A DNA stretch of 64,000 nt, taken from NCBI RefSeq assembly GCF_017876535.1, contig NZ_JAGIOF010000004.1:62001-126000 (forward strand), read 5' to 3'. The stretch's first letter is position 1. Each line of letters opens with the position of its first letter. The DNA is from Paeniglutamicibacter kerguelensis. GTDB taxonomy: Bacteria > Actinomycetota > Actinomycetes > Actinomycetales > Micrococcaceae. Shown piece after piece: positions 53,860-63,875 of this stretch. Position numbers and translations under genes: made by a program. Below the pieces are notes generated by a model. That model saw nothing but the letters and a program-made list of their open reading frames with translations. It ran no database searches and was not told the DNA's origin.

Positions 53860-54399
53860 ATGAACGTACGCACTCCGGATCCATACCCCGGCTGGTTGTC
53901 AGACGAAGACCTCTACGAGGCTCGTGCCCGCCTACCGATGCTCTACGTCGAGGCGATCCCGGTCCGGCTGGATCCCCTCGGCTACGTCACCGAACTGGGC
54001 CTGCTGCTCACGGCCGATCCGGAGGGCCGGATGCTGCGCTCCTTCGTCTCGGGCCGCGTCGTATACCGCGAGACTATTCGCGCGGCGCTCATCCGCCACA
54101 TCGAAAAGGACCTGGGTCCGATGGCCATGCCGCAGCTGCCGCCGAGCCCCGCCCCCTTCACCGTCGCCGAGTATTTCCCGTCCCCTTCGGAGACCGGACT
54201 GACCGACGAGCGCCAGCATGCCGTTTCGATGGCCTACATCGTGCCGATGCGCGGCGAATGCTCGCCGCGCCAGGACGCGCTCGAGCTGACCTGGCTCACC
54301 CCGGAAGAGGCGCTGAGCCCGAACATCCAGGAAGAGTTTGCCGGAGGGCGTGGGAACCTGATCCGCCAGGCCCTCTCCCACGTGGGCTACATCCGCTAG
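53860..54399 (+). CDS. NUDIX-like hydrolase, DUF4916 family
   Basis: 179 aa. The sequence follows the DUF4916 pattern: GWLSDEDLYEARARLPMLYVEAIPVRLD, LRSFVSGRVVYRETIRAALIRHIEKDLGPMAMPQLPPSPAPFTVAEYFPSP, RQHAVSMAYIVPM and LTWLTPEEA. The middle corresponds to a NUDIX box with the RETIRxALIRHIEKDLG helix, but the classical REUXEE glutamates are changed, so hydrolase activity is uncertain. ATG 53851 is an alternative start; no good ribosome site separates them. It overlaps the convergent FUSC gene by 4 bp. Confidence 0.85.
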   Translation: MNVRTPDPYPGWLSDEDLYEARARLPMLYVEAIPVRLDPLGYVTELGLLLTADPEGRMLRSFVSGRVVYRETIRAALIRHIEKDLGPMAMPQLPPSPAPFTVAEYFPSPSETGLTDERQHAVSMAYIVPMRGECSPRQDALELTWLTPEEALSPNIQEEFAGGRGNLIRQALSHVGYIR

Positions 54400-55466
54400 C
54401 GATCTGGGTTCGCTGTGCGGCGCCTGTACCAGCTGCCGCACAGCGAACCCAGCAGCACCACCGCGATGCCGACCACCGCGCCGATCACCGTTTCGAGCAC
54501 GCGGTCGTAGAGCAGCTTGGTGCTCAGCCCCGTCCCGATCGAGGCGCCCATCAGGGCCAGCGGGGTCACGAAGATCTGTGCAATGAAGTAGTTCCGCGCG
54601 ATGAACAGCTCGGCGCACATCTGCAGCAACCCGATCAAGACCAGCAGCACCCACACCGGCGGCTGGAACGCGATGATCGCCGCCATCAGCACAATGCCGG
54701 TGAGCGTGCCGAGGATGCGGTGAATTCCCCTGCGCACCCGGTGCCGGGTGGTGTGCCCGACCAGCGGCACCACCGCGGCGACCATGGCCCAATAGCTGTG
54801 CCCGGTGGAGAGCGCCGGGGCCAGCAGGTTGGCGATGCTGCCGGCCAAACCGGCTGCGACCACATAGAAGAACGCCTCCCACCAGATGGCCGTGCGCACA
54901 CTTTTGGACAGGGCGGGCGGGCGCGTGCGCTCTCCCCATCCCTTGGAACCGGGAAGCAGCATGCCGGAAAATCCGATCACGATGGCCAGCAGCACCGCAA
55001 CCAGCGCAGCTCCCAAGGACTGGGCCACCGGTGGCTGGGTTGGCATCGAGGCGATCGCGGCGAAGGCGAAGATGTGGAAGAGCGAGCCGCCGGGGCGCAA
55101 TTGCAGCAGGCCGGCAGCCACCGCACAGACTCCGGAGACCACGGTGGTCAACGCGACGATCATCCAGGCCCCTCGCGCCGGATCCACATGGTCCACCAGG
55201 TAGGTAGAGCACAGCGCGGCCAGCAGGATCACGGCCAGGAACAGGGCTCCTGCCTTGGACTGGGCGACCAATCGGTTCGCGTAACCCGGCACGCGGCCGT
55301 AGACGCCGGTGAAGGCGCCGAAAACCGCGAATGGCACCAGGTCAAGCCGGCCCATCGCCAGCAGCGCCAAGAGCGGGACGAACACTCCGATGCCCGTGCG
55401 CAGGGCAATCAAATGATCGTCATGTGCCGGGCCCAGAGTCAGCAGTCCCCCGAATTTTTCGCTCAT
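54396..55466 (-). CDS. FUSC family membrane protein (aromatic-acid exporter type)
   Basis: 356 aa. Two blocks of about five membrane helices (residues 20-170 and 195-335) separated by a short hydrophilic region. The second block holds HSYWAMVAAVVPLVGHTTRHRVRRGIHRILGTLTGIVL, the FUSC/YccS-type motif. It lacks the large cytoplasmic domain of AaeB. Family members export aromatic acids or fusaric acid; the substrate is unknown. GGAG precedes the ATG. It overlaps the NUDIX gene tail. Confidence 0.9.
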   Translation of the reverse strand: MSEKFGGLLTLGPAHDDHLIALRTGIGVFVPLLALLAMGRLDLVPFAVFGAFTGVYGRVPGYANRLVAQSKAGALFLAVILLAALCSTYLVDHVDPARGAWMIVALTTVVSGVCAVAAGLLQLRPGGSLFHIFAFAAIASMPTQPPVAQSLGAALVAVLLAIVIGFSGMLLPGSKGWGERTRPPALSKSVRTAIWWEAFFYVVAAGLAGSIANLLAPALSTGHSYWAMVAAVVPLVGHTTRHRVRRGIHRILGTLTGIVLMAAIIAFQPPVWVLLVLIGLLQMCAELFIARNYFIAQIFVTPLALMGASIGTGLSTKLLYDRVLETVIGAVVGIAVVLLGSLCGSWYRRRTANPDR

Positions 55467-55820
55467 CTGGGTGCTCCGCTTCCTTTCACCGGCTCACAGG
55501 AATTCGTTTCTAGTCTCCGATTTCCGGTTTCCAACGTTACGCCCGGAACCGGGAAGCACCACAGGATTGTGACCCGGCGAATAGCGTGGGGTGAGCCAAC
55601 GTACCCGCCTGATTTCCCGGTTCCTTCGAAGTGAAACACCGCCGGGCAAGAGTTCCGGATGCATCTGGTCGCCGGGTAGTGGTCAGTCCAATGACGCCAT
55701 CTGCTCGGCGACCTGGCTTCGGTCAGGTGGTGCGCCTTCTCCGCGTGGCCTTCCGCGCTAGACTCAATCAACCTTCCGAGGCTTGTCTTCGGCCAGCGAT
55801 TCAACTACCTTGGGGGCGCA
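55467..55820. other. 354-bp divergent intergenic region
   Basis: Between FUSC (leftward) and a small membrane protein gene (rightward). TAGACT at 55759-55764 could be the -10 box of the rightward gene, giving a leader of about 50 nt. Open frames here are Pro/Arg/His-rich, without ribosome sites. I see no gene or known RNA. Confidence 0.5.
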
Positions 55821-56312
55821 GTGGGATACAGGCTTCGAAGGGCAGATTTCTTTTCCGAGTCCGCGGTGTATGGGCTGGTCGTGGTTTCGGCCATGCTCCT
55901 CGTCACCAACCAATACGAGGTCACCTCACGTGAGGTCTTTCTCAAGGTCTTGGGGACGGTCGTGGTCTTCTGGCTGGCGCACGTCTTCGCCACGGCGGTG
56001 TCCCGCATGGGCGTGGTGGCCGACGCCAAATCGCCATTCAGTGAGTCCCTCCGTTACGCCTTCGCCCATTCCGCGGGACTGCTCATTGCCGCGGTGGTGC
56101 CGTTGACAATCGTGCTACTGGGCGTGGTGGACCTGATCAGTGACGACATCGCCCTGTGGACCGCGCTCTGGGTGGACGCGGCATTGCTGGGGCTTCTGGG
56201 GTATTTCTCATCCGGCGCATGGACCCGCAACACATCGCTGCGTCTTAGGGTGGGGGCCGGGACCGCGTTGTTGGGCGTGTGCGTCGTTCTGCTCAAAGCA
56301 TTCATTCACTAG
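55821..56312 (+). CDS. Small integral membrane protein, unknown function
   Basis: 163 aa from GTG 55821 (GGGGG upstream). Four membrane helices (about residues 12-32, 40-62, 83-107, 113-160 as one or two). A conserved-looking cytoplasmic loop SRMGVVADAKSPFSESLRYAFAHSAG lies between helices 2 and 3. There is no motif of a known transporter or enzyme; it may be one of the uncharacterised actinobacterial membrane families. It is monocistronic, about 120 bp before a lipoprotein gene on the same strand. Confidence 0.75.
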   Translation: MGYRLRRADFFSESAVYGLVVVSAMLLVTNQYEVTSREVFLKVLGTVVVFWLAHVFATAVSRMGVVADAKSPFSESLRYAFAHSAGLLIAAVVPLTIVLLGVVDLISDDIALWTALWVDAALLGLLGYFSSGAWTRNTSLRLRVGAGTALLGVCVVLLKAFIH

Positions 56313-56432
56313 GGCCGCCAGTTGACGCCGGCTCGGGCGCGGCCGGATTACAGTGGAAGGCAAGGGCAGGACCCGAGCGTCGGGGAAAGAATCAGAGTGT
56401 GCCCAGGAGAACGGGCAGGTGAGGGGGCTCCA

Positions 56433-56879
56433 ATGGTTTGGACACAACGCGCAGCAGTCGCCGCGCTGGCCGCTATGGCGCTCACCGGGTGCTCTGCCAA
56501 CTCCGATCGCGGCGAATCGACACCGGATTCCTGCGACGGAGGTCCGGGCGTTCCCACAGCCGTCACTGCGATGGAGATCCTGCTTGAAGCCGCGAGCCAG
56601 TCCGACGTCGCCATGGCGTGTACCGTAACCACGGGCACCCCTGAGGGCAAGAACCTGGGACGCGAACTTGAGAAGCTACGGATCTCGGCCGAGGAACGCG
56701 GTATCACCGCGGAAAACGTCCGGATCGTGAAGAATGGCGACGCCGAGTTTGAGGCCGGCAGCTACACGCTGGGCGGCGGATCGGGAATCGAGCTGGAACC
56801 CCTGACGCTCCAGATCGTGCAGCAAAAGGACATGGGATACCGTGTCCTCTTCCTCGTGCCCGAGGAGTTCAACCTGTGA
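56433..56879 (+). CDS. Small lipoprotein, unknown function
   Basis: 148 aa. A short signal peptide ends in a lipobox (LTGC, Cys19), so it is anchored in the outer face of the membrane. The mature part (about 125 residues) contains a Cys pair (CDGG and MACTVTTG) that could be a disulfide, and a beta-rich C-terminus (LTLQIVQQKDMGYRVLFLVP). GAGGGG lies 6 nt before the ATG; the frame is open upstream but without support. The fold is unrecognised. It may resemble NTF2-like accessory lipoproteins (weak). Confidence 0.75.
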   Translation: MVWTQRAAVAALAAMALTGCSANSDRGESTPDSCDGGPGVPTAVTAMEILLEAASQSDVAMACTVTTGTPEGKNLGRELEKLRISAEERGITAENVRIVKNGDAEFEAGSYTLGGGSGIELEPLTLQIVQQKDMGYRVLFLVPEEFNL

Positions 56880-57024
56880 GGCCTGCTCGCAGCTGTTGGC
56901 CAGGCCGCGCCGAATCGCCCGCGCGGCAGTGAACGCAGCATGCATAAGGCCAAGACAAACGACGGTGAGCCACCGCACGTCCCGTTTTTCCGTCTATCGC
57001 CGGGCCATGCGGCACACTAGATAG

Positions 57025-58332
<1,308 letters not shown>

Positions 58333-58339
58333 CGGCGGC

Positions 58340-58375
58340 GGGGATGCCACGTCGACAAACCGACGCGGCATCCCC
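58340..58375 (+). terminator. Hairpin terminator behind tgt
   Basis: GGGGATGCC (58340-58348) pairs with GGCATCCCC (58367-58375), extended by CGTCG/CGACG across one mismatch, 8 nt after the stop. Confidence 0.8.
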
Positions 58376-58446
58376 GGCCGTCGTGCGTTGATGCTGCTTT
58401 CGGGCCGCGCAACCTTTGGCCTCTCCTGCGCCGGTGAACGATTCGC

Positions 58447-58908
58447 CTAGAGCCGGCCGGCGCGCGGACGATCCCGCCAAGCAGCCGTGGACCACAGCGC
58501 AGCCACAACCAACAGCGGCTGGAAAAGCAGCCTGGCGAAGCGTTTGGAGTCGGTATCCATGCCAAAAGCCTCACGGGCGTGAGTCCACTGGGAGATGTTG
58601 CCGGGGAACACACCAACCAGGAAGAGGGCTGCGGCCCAGCCGATGGGCACACGCCGCTTGGCCAGCAGCATCAACGCCGCTCCCAGGCAAATTTCTACGA
58701 CCCCCGAGGCAACAACCACGGTGTCGCTCTCGACGGGAACAAAGGCCGGCACCAGCGCCGAGAACTCCTCACGGGCGAATGTCAGATGGCTGATCCCGGC
58801 ACCGACAAAAAGTCCGCCCATGGCGTTTCGAACGCCTAAGCGCTTGCGCGAGGTCGGCACCCGGGCTTCCAGGAACCGGGCAAGGGATCCCTTCGCGGCG
58901 TCAGTCAT
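58447..58908 (-). CDS. DoxX-like membrane protein
   Basis: 153 aa with four hydrophobic helices. GGLFVGAGISHLTFAREEFSALVPAFVP and the following VVVASGVVEICLGAALML, GWAAALFLVGVFPGNISQWTHAR match DoxX/DoxX-like proteins. The ATG overlaps the stop of the ohr gene by 8 nt, so it is coupled to it. In Ohr operons such a protein may take part in membrane oxidative-stress protection (inference). The 5' extension of the frame inside ohr is a shadow. Confidence 0.85.
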   Translation of the reverse strand: MTDAAKGSLARFLEARVPTSRKRLGVRNAMGGLFVGAGISHLTFAREEFSALVPAFVPVESDTVVVASGVVEICLGAALMLLAKRRVPIGWAAALFLVGVFPGNISQWTHAREAFGMDTDSKRFARLLFQPLLVVAALWSTAAWRDRPRAGRL

Positions 58909-59323
58909 CGGAAACGACCACTGTGACTTCGATGTTGCCGCGGGTGGCGTTGGAGTAGGGGCAGAGAAGGTGCGCTGCGTCAGCGAGTTCCCGGGCCTGG
59001 TCATGCGGTATTTCCGGAATGATCACTTCGAGCACAACGGCCAACTGGTATCCGCCCTCGCCGTTGCTGCCGATCGTGACGCGTCCACCCACGCTCGAGT
59101 TCTCAACCTTGGTTTTCCTGCTGCGGGCAACGGCCTGTAGCGCGGAGTGAAAGCATGCGGCGAATCCCGCGGCGAACAGCTGCTCGGGGTTGGTTCCCGC
59201 GCCCGATCCTCCCAGCTCCTTGGGCGGTGCCATGGTGAGATCGAGGCTTCCGTCCGAGGTTGCGACGCGCCCCTCTCGTCCTTGTCCGGTGGAGAGCGCT
59301 TCGGCTGTGTAAATGGCGTTCAT
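58901..59323 (-). CDS. ohr: Organic hydroperoxide reductase Ohr (OsmC family)
   Basis: 140 aa. The two catalytic Cys are in place: Cys57 in FAAGFAACFHSAL and Cys121 in LLCPYSNATRGN, and the family Glu/Arg residues around them are present (GTNPEQLF, GREGRV). Ohr reduces organic and fatty-acid peroxides using lipoylated proteins. It is the middle gene of ohrR-ohr-doxX, 84 bp behind ohrR. Confidence 0.96.
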   Translation of the reverse strand: MNAIYTAEALSTGQGREGRVATSDGSLDLTMAPPKELGGSGAGTNPEQLFAAGFAACFHSALQAVARSRKTKVENSSVGGRVTIGSNGEGGYQLAVVLEVIIPEIPHDQARELADAAHLLCPYSNATRGNIEVTVVVSDD

Positions 59324-59406
59324 GGTTTATGCCTTTCGAAGGTTTTGGATGCGGCCAATATTGTTGCCGCCGATAACTGGGGGTGGAATTTGCCAGCGCT
59401 CAGTTT

Positions 59407-59847
59407 TTAGCTGTTGATCTTGCCGAGTTGGCCCATAGCTTTTGTGAGCTTTTGCAAGGTGTCGATGAGTTCCCGGGCCGAAGCCGCGTCCGGAAGACCC
59501 GTGGCGCACGCAATGCTCATGGGAACGTGTCCCAGTTCTTCCCGGAGTTCGCCGGCACGTTGAGTCGGCACGATGGTGACTACTCGGTTGTCTTCATGAA
59601 CTCGTTTGCGTTCGATCAGGAGTTTTGCCTCCATGCGTCGAAGCAGTGGTGAAAGAGTTCCCGAATCAAGCTGGAGCAACTCACCAAGCTCATTCACCGA
59701 TTTGTCCCCTTCCGACCAGAGGACCGCCAGGACCAAATACTGGGGATACGTTAGGCCCCACGGAGCCAACAACTCCGCATATGCCCTCGTGGTGGCCCGT
59801 GTGGCCGAGTACAAGGAGAAGCAGACCATTTCATCGACAATTGACAT
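59407..59847 (-). CDS. ohrR: MarR family peroxide-sensing repressor OhrR
   Basis: 146 aa. The reactive Cys at position 9 (EMVCFSLYSATRATT) is followed by PWGLTYPQYLVL with the Tyr residues that sense the sulfenic acid; the wing helix is SGTLSPLLRRME. OhrR represses ohr until organic peroxides oxidise the Cys. ATG 59856 is an alternative start, only about 4 nt from the probable transcription start. Two TTGCRCACAAT repeats (59859-59884) around the TAGATT -10 box are candidate OhrR operators. Confidence 0.93.
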   Translation of the reverse strand: MSIVDEMVCFSLYSATRATTRAYAELLAPWGLTYPQYLVLAVLWSEGDKSVNELGELLQLDSGTLSPLLRRMEAKLLIERKRVHEDNRVVTIVPTQRAGELREELGHVPMSIACATGLPDAASARELIDTLQKLTKAMGQLGKINS

Positions 59848-59858
59848 GGTTAACATGG

Positions 59859-59884
59859 TTGCACACAATCTAGTTGCGCACAAT
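59859..59884. promoter_or_regulatory. Two OhrR-like operator repeats
   Basis: TTGCACACAAT (59859-59869) and TTGCGCACAAT (59874-59884), starts 15 bp apart, each nearly palindromic, overlapping a TAGATT box (minus strand, 59867-59872). Confidence 0.55.
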
Positions 59885-60105
59885 ATATATTATTAAGGTC
59901 GTTGCCGCCCCGACGCGTTCGACATCACGCACCTCACTGCCCAAAACGGACAACCACAAACCGCAAATTGTTCTGGGCTCGAACGAAGCGCAAGGGTGGA
60001 CAATGGTCGCCTTCACCCACAGCATAACCACGGCCCCGAGGTCTTGGGCGCAAAAGGCAGCCGGCATTCCCCGCTCAAGGCCGGCAACCGGACCCGCAGG
60101 AACCC

Positions 60106-61329
60106 CTAGTTCCTTGACGTGGAGGGGCGTCGTCGCAGCACCAGGTACAACGCCAGCGCCACGCAGGTGAGGTAGGTCAGGGCCACGGCCGTCCACCCGG
60201 CGGCGAACCCGCCTGGCGAGCCGATCAGGGCTCCCATGGCCAGCGGACCGATCGTGAAGCCGCCGAATTGCCCGGCTGAAACCCAGCCGGTGGCCGATCC
60301 CATGGACCCCGCAGGGACGCTGCGCAACAGGCCCGCCATCAACACCACCGACACCCCGAGTGCCGAGGATCCGTGCAGCGCGACGGCCAGCCACAGCAGC
60401 GCGGCGTAGCCCGTCGCGCCGGCAGCAAGGAATGCCACGGCGCCGCAGGTGGCCATGATCGCCAGGAGCAGCAGCAACTTGGGTGCGGCCACCCCGCGGC
60501 TCATCATCCGGCCCCAACCCACCCGGGCGCTGACCCCGATGGCTCCGGCCACGGCGGCGGTGAGACCGCCAAGCACCAGCGAGAAGCCCAGTTCGCGCAC
60601 GGCAAAGAGCGGCAGGTACACGTTGGTTGCCTGCACTCCCATGCCGTTCACAAACCCGAAGACGGCCAGCGCGACAATGACAAAGCGGGTGCTGGGTGCC
60701 TGCACGGCGGTTGCGCCGGCGGCCACCGGCTGCGCCGGACGGGGTTCGGCGGGCAACAGCGGGAAAGTGGAAATCGCCCGGACGGCGAGCACCGCCAGCA
60801 CCGCTGCAACCACGGCGCCGATCGCGCTGGCCCCGTGCCAGCCGATCCACGCGGCCAGGACCGGGAAGCCGAGGCTTGCCACCAGCTGGCTAGCCTGCAC
60901 GCCCGACTGTTTCACACCGATCCATCCGATGCGGTAGTCGGCAGGCACGCGTTCGGCCAGGATCCTGTTCGTCACCCCGTTGGGGAATGACTGGGCGATC
61001 CCCGCGACGGCCGATGCCGCCAGCAGGAGGACATATCCGCCGGGAATCGCGGCCAGCAGCAGGCCCAGGGCCGCCAGGCCGAAGACCAACAGCAGCAGCG
61101 TCCTGTCCGGCTGCCTGTCGGCGAACCGCCCGAAGACCGCATTGCCGATCGCCGCGCAGGCAAAGCACATGGTGGCCAGCAAGCCGAACTGCGCGGTGCT
61201 GATGCCCAGGTCGGAAATGATCAGGTCACTGGTGGCACTCAGGCCGTAGGTCAGCAGAGGGGCGATGCCCACCGCCGCCAGCAAAATGGCCAACAGGCTC
61301 AGTGGCGGGCGCCCGGCACGGGTCTCCAT
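60106..61329 (-). CDS. MFS transporter, unknown substrate
   Basis: 407 aa with 12 membrane helices. ATMCFACAAIGNAVFGRFADRQPDR is the helix 2-3 loop; PNGVTNRILAERVPADYRIGWIGVKQSGVQ follows helix 4; second-half GSATGWVSAGQFGGFTIGP. This pattern (NGVTNR...GIKQSGVQ) occurs in CynX/NimT-type and small sugar or drug MFS carriers. AAGGAG precedes the ATG. It is a single gene; about 220 bp without a gene separate it from ohrR. Confidence 0.9.
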   Translation of the reverse strand: METRAGRPPLSLLAILLAAVGIAPLLTYGLSATSDLIISDLGISTAQFGLLATMCFACAAIGNAVFGRFADRQPDRTLLLLVFGLAALGLLLAAIPGGYVLLLAASAVAGIAQSFPNGVTNRILAERVPADYRIGWIGVKQSGVQASQLVASLGFPVLAAWIGWHGASAIGAVVAAVLAVLAVRAISTFPLLPAEPRPAQPVAAGATAVQAPSTRFVIVALAVFGFVNGMGVQATNVYLPLFAVRELGFSLVLGGLTAAVAGAIGVSARVGWGRMMSRGVAAPKLLLLLAIMATCGAVAFLAAGATGYAALLWLAVALHGSSALGVSVVLMAGLLRSVPAGSMGSATGWVSAGQFGGFTIGPLAMGALIGSPGGFAAGWTAVALTYLTCVALALYLVLRRRPSTSRN

Positions 61330-61468
61330 GGCGCTCCTTTCGGCTCAAGCGGGGGTGGGCGTCCGGGGCAATGCCGGACCGCTCTCCAGTTTTGCATGGC
61401 GACGGCACGCCCCGGTGATCGGTGTCGCCCGTATTAACCAGCGTGGCCGGCCGGCTCCGCGCGGCGTC

Positions 61469-63190
61469 CTACGGGACCCGCCCGCCGTGGCCGTGGGCCT
61501 TGGAGTTCGCCGAAAGGGAGGTTCCGACGCCCCAGGCGATCGCTGCCACCACCGAGGCGACCACCGGCAGCAGGGCAGGAACCGGGCTCAGGAAAAGTCC
61601 CGCGACCAGGGCGACCACGGCAACAACCATGACGTCGTACCCGTAGGCGAAATGCTGGATCATGGGCCCGGTCGCCTGCCCCAGTGCCGCCAGCAGCATC
61701 ACCGAGCCCCAGTCGAGGGCCGGCCTGTACGCCAAACGGACGGCCCCGGCGGCCAGTCCCGCGCCGGCAAGCGCGCCCAGCACAAGGAGCGTCCCCAGCG
61801 AAGCCGCATCGGCGGAAACCGCCCACCCCAGGAATCCCGCAAGGGCGATTCCCCAGGGAACCAGCAGCGTTGCAGCCACCGCCGCGTGGGTCTGCCGCAT
61901 GGCGCTGCGGCCCAGCGGAATGATCGATTCGAGCGACGGAACATCGGCCGCCTGGGCTGCCGCCGTCGAGGCGGCCTTCGCGGCCACGCAGGAACCGACG
62001 ACCACCAGGGTTCCCAGCACCAGCGGTTGCCCGCCCTGCACGGCAAAGACGCCGGCCGCGGGAATGCCCCAGCCCGCCAGCATTCCCCGCCACACCTTCG
62101 GTGCGCGCAACAAAACCAAGGCCTCGGCCCGAATGAGCGCCGAATAGGGGCCGCGCACCAGGGAAACCGGAAGCATGCGTGAAAACGCGCCTCCCCCGCG
62201 CAGGCGCATGCGCTCCAGGCAGGCAAGACTTCGGCGGGTTTCACCGGCACCCGCCTGGCCTATCGCGGCCGACAGGGATTTGTCGTCCAACAGTGCCAGC
62301 GCGGCACCGGCATGGGCGCTGGCGGCGCCGCGGGAAATCAATTCCCGGCCGGGAATGCGTTGCAGGTGCCGTCGCAACCCCTTGGACACCGCGACGACAA
62401 GGGCCAGCAGGAACACCGGGATCCACCACGCGCCGTCCTGCGCAGCCGCGGGAATGGTGGATGGCAGCACCGCCCAGAAACCCGCCAGGGAGCCGGTTCC
62501 CGTGAGACGCAACAGGACATCGGCCCCGTAGGCGATGACAACCGCCAGGTAGGCGGCATGCACCGCGGCGCGGAAATGTCGTGCCCAACCACGGCTTTGC
62601 GCCAAGGCCGCCAGCAATGAAAGCAGCACAAAGAGCAGGCCCAGGCTGAACGCGCCCAGCAGAACCCCCGCAAAGCTTCCGTGCGAAAGGCCGCCCAGCA
62701 CCGTGCCGTATCCGACCGGAAGCCACAAGAGCATGCCGTAAAGGCAGGTGGTGACCAGGCGTTGGCGCAGCAGCCGGGACAGGAACGGCGTCCGGTCCAC
62801 CGGCAGGCTTAGCCACCAAAACCCCTGGGCCCGGTCCACAGCGACCGGCCCCAGCCTGGAAATCAGCGAAAGCGCGGCGAGCAGCCCCAACAGCACGAGC
62901 GCGGAGGCGGCGGATTCACCGGGAACCACACCGATTCCGCTGCGGACCACCCCGCTTTGGGCATCTTCCCTCAGCGAGGCGGAAAATGCGTGTGCAATGC
63001 CCGCCGCGTAGGCGAAGGCAATGGCGGCGGCGAGCAGGGAGATATAGGCGTCCCCCATGCGTTCCCAGAAGTTCTCCCGGCGGACCTTCCTTTCCGCGAC
63101 GCGGTTGCGTTTCCACGGGTCGAAGTCGACCGGCGAGTTGCCGGGAACGGCAAGCGGCCGGCCACCGGGCGCGGCCATGAGCTCAGGCAT
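61469..63190 (-). CDS. ABC transporter permease, DUF6297-like
   Basis: 573 aa. About 12 hydrophobic helices and cytoplasmic loops with charged segments (RAQGFWWLSLPVDRTPFLSRLLRQRL; ALLDDKSLSAAIGQAG). The protein resembles the large actinobacterial permeases that pair with a single small ATPase. ATG 63190 overlaps the last 8 nt of the ATPase gene; ATG 63178 is an alternative. No MFP, solute-binding protein or other subunit is adjacent, so an exporter of unknown cargo is more likely than an importer. Confidence 0.8.
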   Translation of the reverse strand: MPELMAAPGGRPLAVPGNSPVDFDPWKRNRVAERKVRRENFWERMGDAYISLLAAAIAFAYAAGIAHAFSASLREDAQSGVVRSGIGVVPGESAASALVLLGLLAALSLISRLGPVAVDRAQGFWWLSLPVDRTPFLSRLLRQRLVTTCLYGMLLWLPVGYGTVLGGLSHGSFAGVLLGAFSLGLLFVLLSLLAALAQSRGWARHFRAAVHAAYLAVVIAYGADVLLRLTGTGSLAGFWAVLPSTIPAAAQDGAWWIPVFLLALVVAVSKGLRRHLQRIPGRELISRGAASAHAGAALALLDDKSLSAAIGQAGAGETRRSLACLERMRLRGGGAFSRMLPVSLVRGPYSALIRAEALVLLRAPKVWRGMLAGWGIPAAGVFAVQGGQPLVLGTLVVVGSCVAAKAASTAAAQAADVPSLESIIPLGRSAMRQTHAAVAATLLVPWGIALAGFLGWAVSADAASLGTLLVLGALAGAGLAAGAVRLAYRPALDWGSVMLLAALGQATGPMIQHFAYGYDVMVVAVVALVAGLFLSPVPALLPVVASVVAAIAWGVGTSLSANSKAHGHGGRVP

Positions 63191-63875
63191 GGGCGATTGC
63201 CGCCACGCCTTCGGCAACGGTGGAGGGAATGACGCGCCCGCCGGAAATCACCAGGACGGAGTCGGCCACCTTCGAGAGGAATTCCGCGTCGTGGGTGACC
63301 ACCAGCAGGGCGGTCCCCGCGTCCACCCGCCGGCGCAGGCGTGCTGCCAGCGCGGCACGCATTGTCGGGTCCAGGCGCTGTTCCGGTTCATCGAGCACCA
63401 GAAGCCTGCAGGGGCGCAACAAGGCGGCGGCCAGCAGCAATCGCCGGCGCTGGCCCGAGGACAGACGTTGCGGAAGTTCGGTCCTGGCGGCGGCAAGGTC
63501 GAAGAACTCGAGTTCCCTGTCCACGGCGGCCTGCGGGTCTGCCACTGCGTGCCCGCCGGCGATGAGCTGCAGGTGCTCCTCGACGCTGAGCGACGGGAAG
63601 AAGGCGTCCTCGTCGAGGACCACCGAGACCGCCTTGCGGTAGATGAAGCTGGAGTCGTCGGAAAACGAACCCAGGATGACCGATTCCCCGCTCACCGGTT
63701 CCTGGTAGCCGACCAGGGTCCGCAGCAGCGTTGACTTGCCGGCGGCGTTGAAGCCGACGATGCCCCATGACTGTCCGGGCTCGACCAGCAAGTCGATGGG
63801 CCCGCACACGTCCTGATGGCCGTATCCGGCCACGAGGCCGGTGGCCTTGAGCAAGTCCCGCGTGGTGCTGTCCAT
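63183..63875 (-). CDS. ABC transporter ATP-binding protein
   Basis: 230 aa. Walker A GFNAAGKST (41-49), Q-loop near VVLDEDAFF, signature LSSGQRRRLLLAAAL, Walker B CRLLVLDEPEQRLD and H-loop VVTHDAEFLSKVADSVLVI are all intact, so it should hydrolyse ATP. TACCGT ends 6 nt before ATG 63875 with no Shine-Dalgarno, so it is likely leaderless. The permease gene overlaps its 3' end. The frame is open further upstream toward the window end without start support. Confidence 0.94.
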   Translation of the reverse strand: MDSTTRDLLKATGLVAGYGHQDVCGPIDLLVEPGQSWGIVGFNAAGKSTLLRTLVGYQEPVSGESVILGSFSDDSSFIYRKAVSVVLDEDAFFPSLSVEEHLQLIAGGHAVADPQAAVDRELEFFDLAAARTELPQRLSSGQRRRLLLAAALLRPCRLLVLDEPEQRLDPTMRAALAARLRRRVDAGTALLVVTHDAEFLSKVADSVLVISGGRVIPSTVAEGVAAIAHA

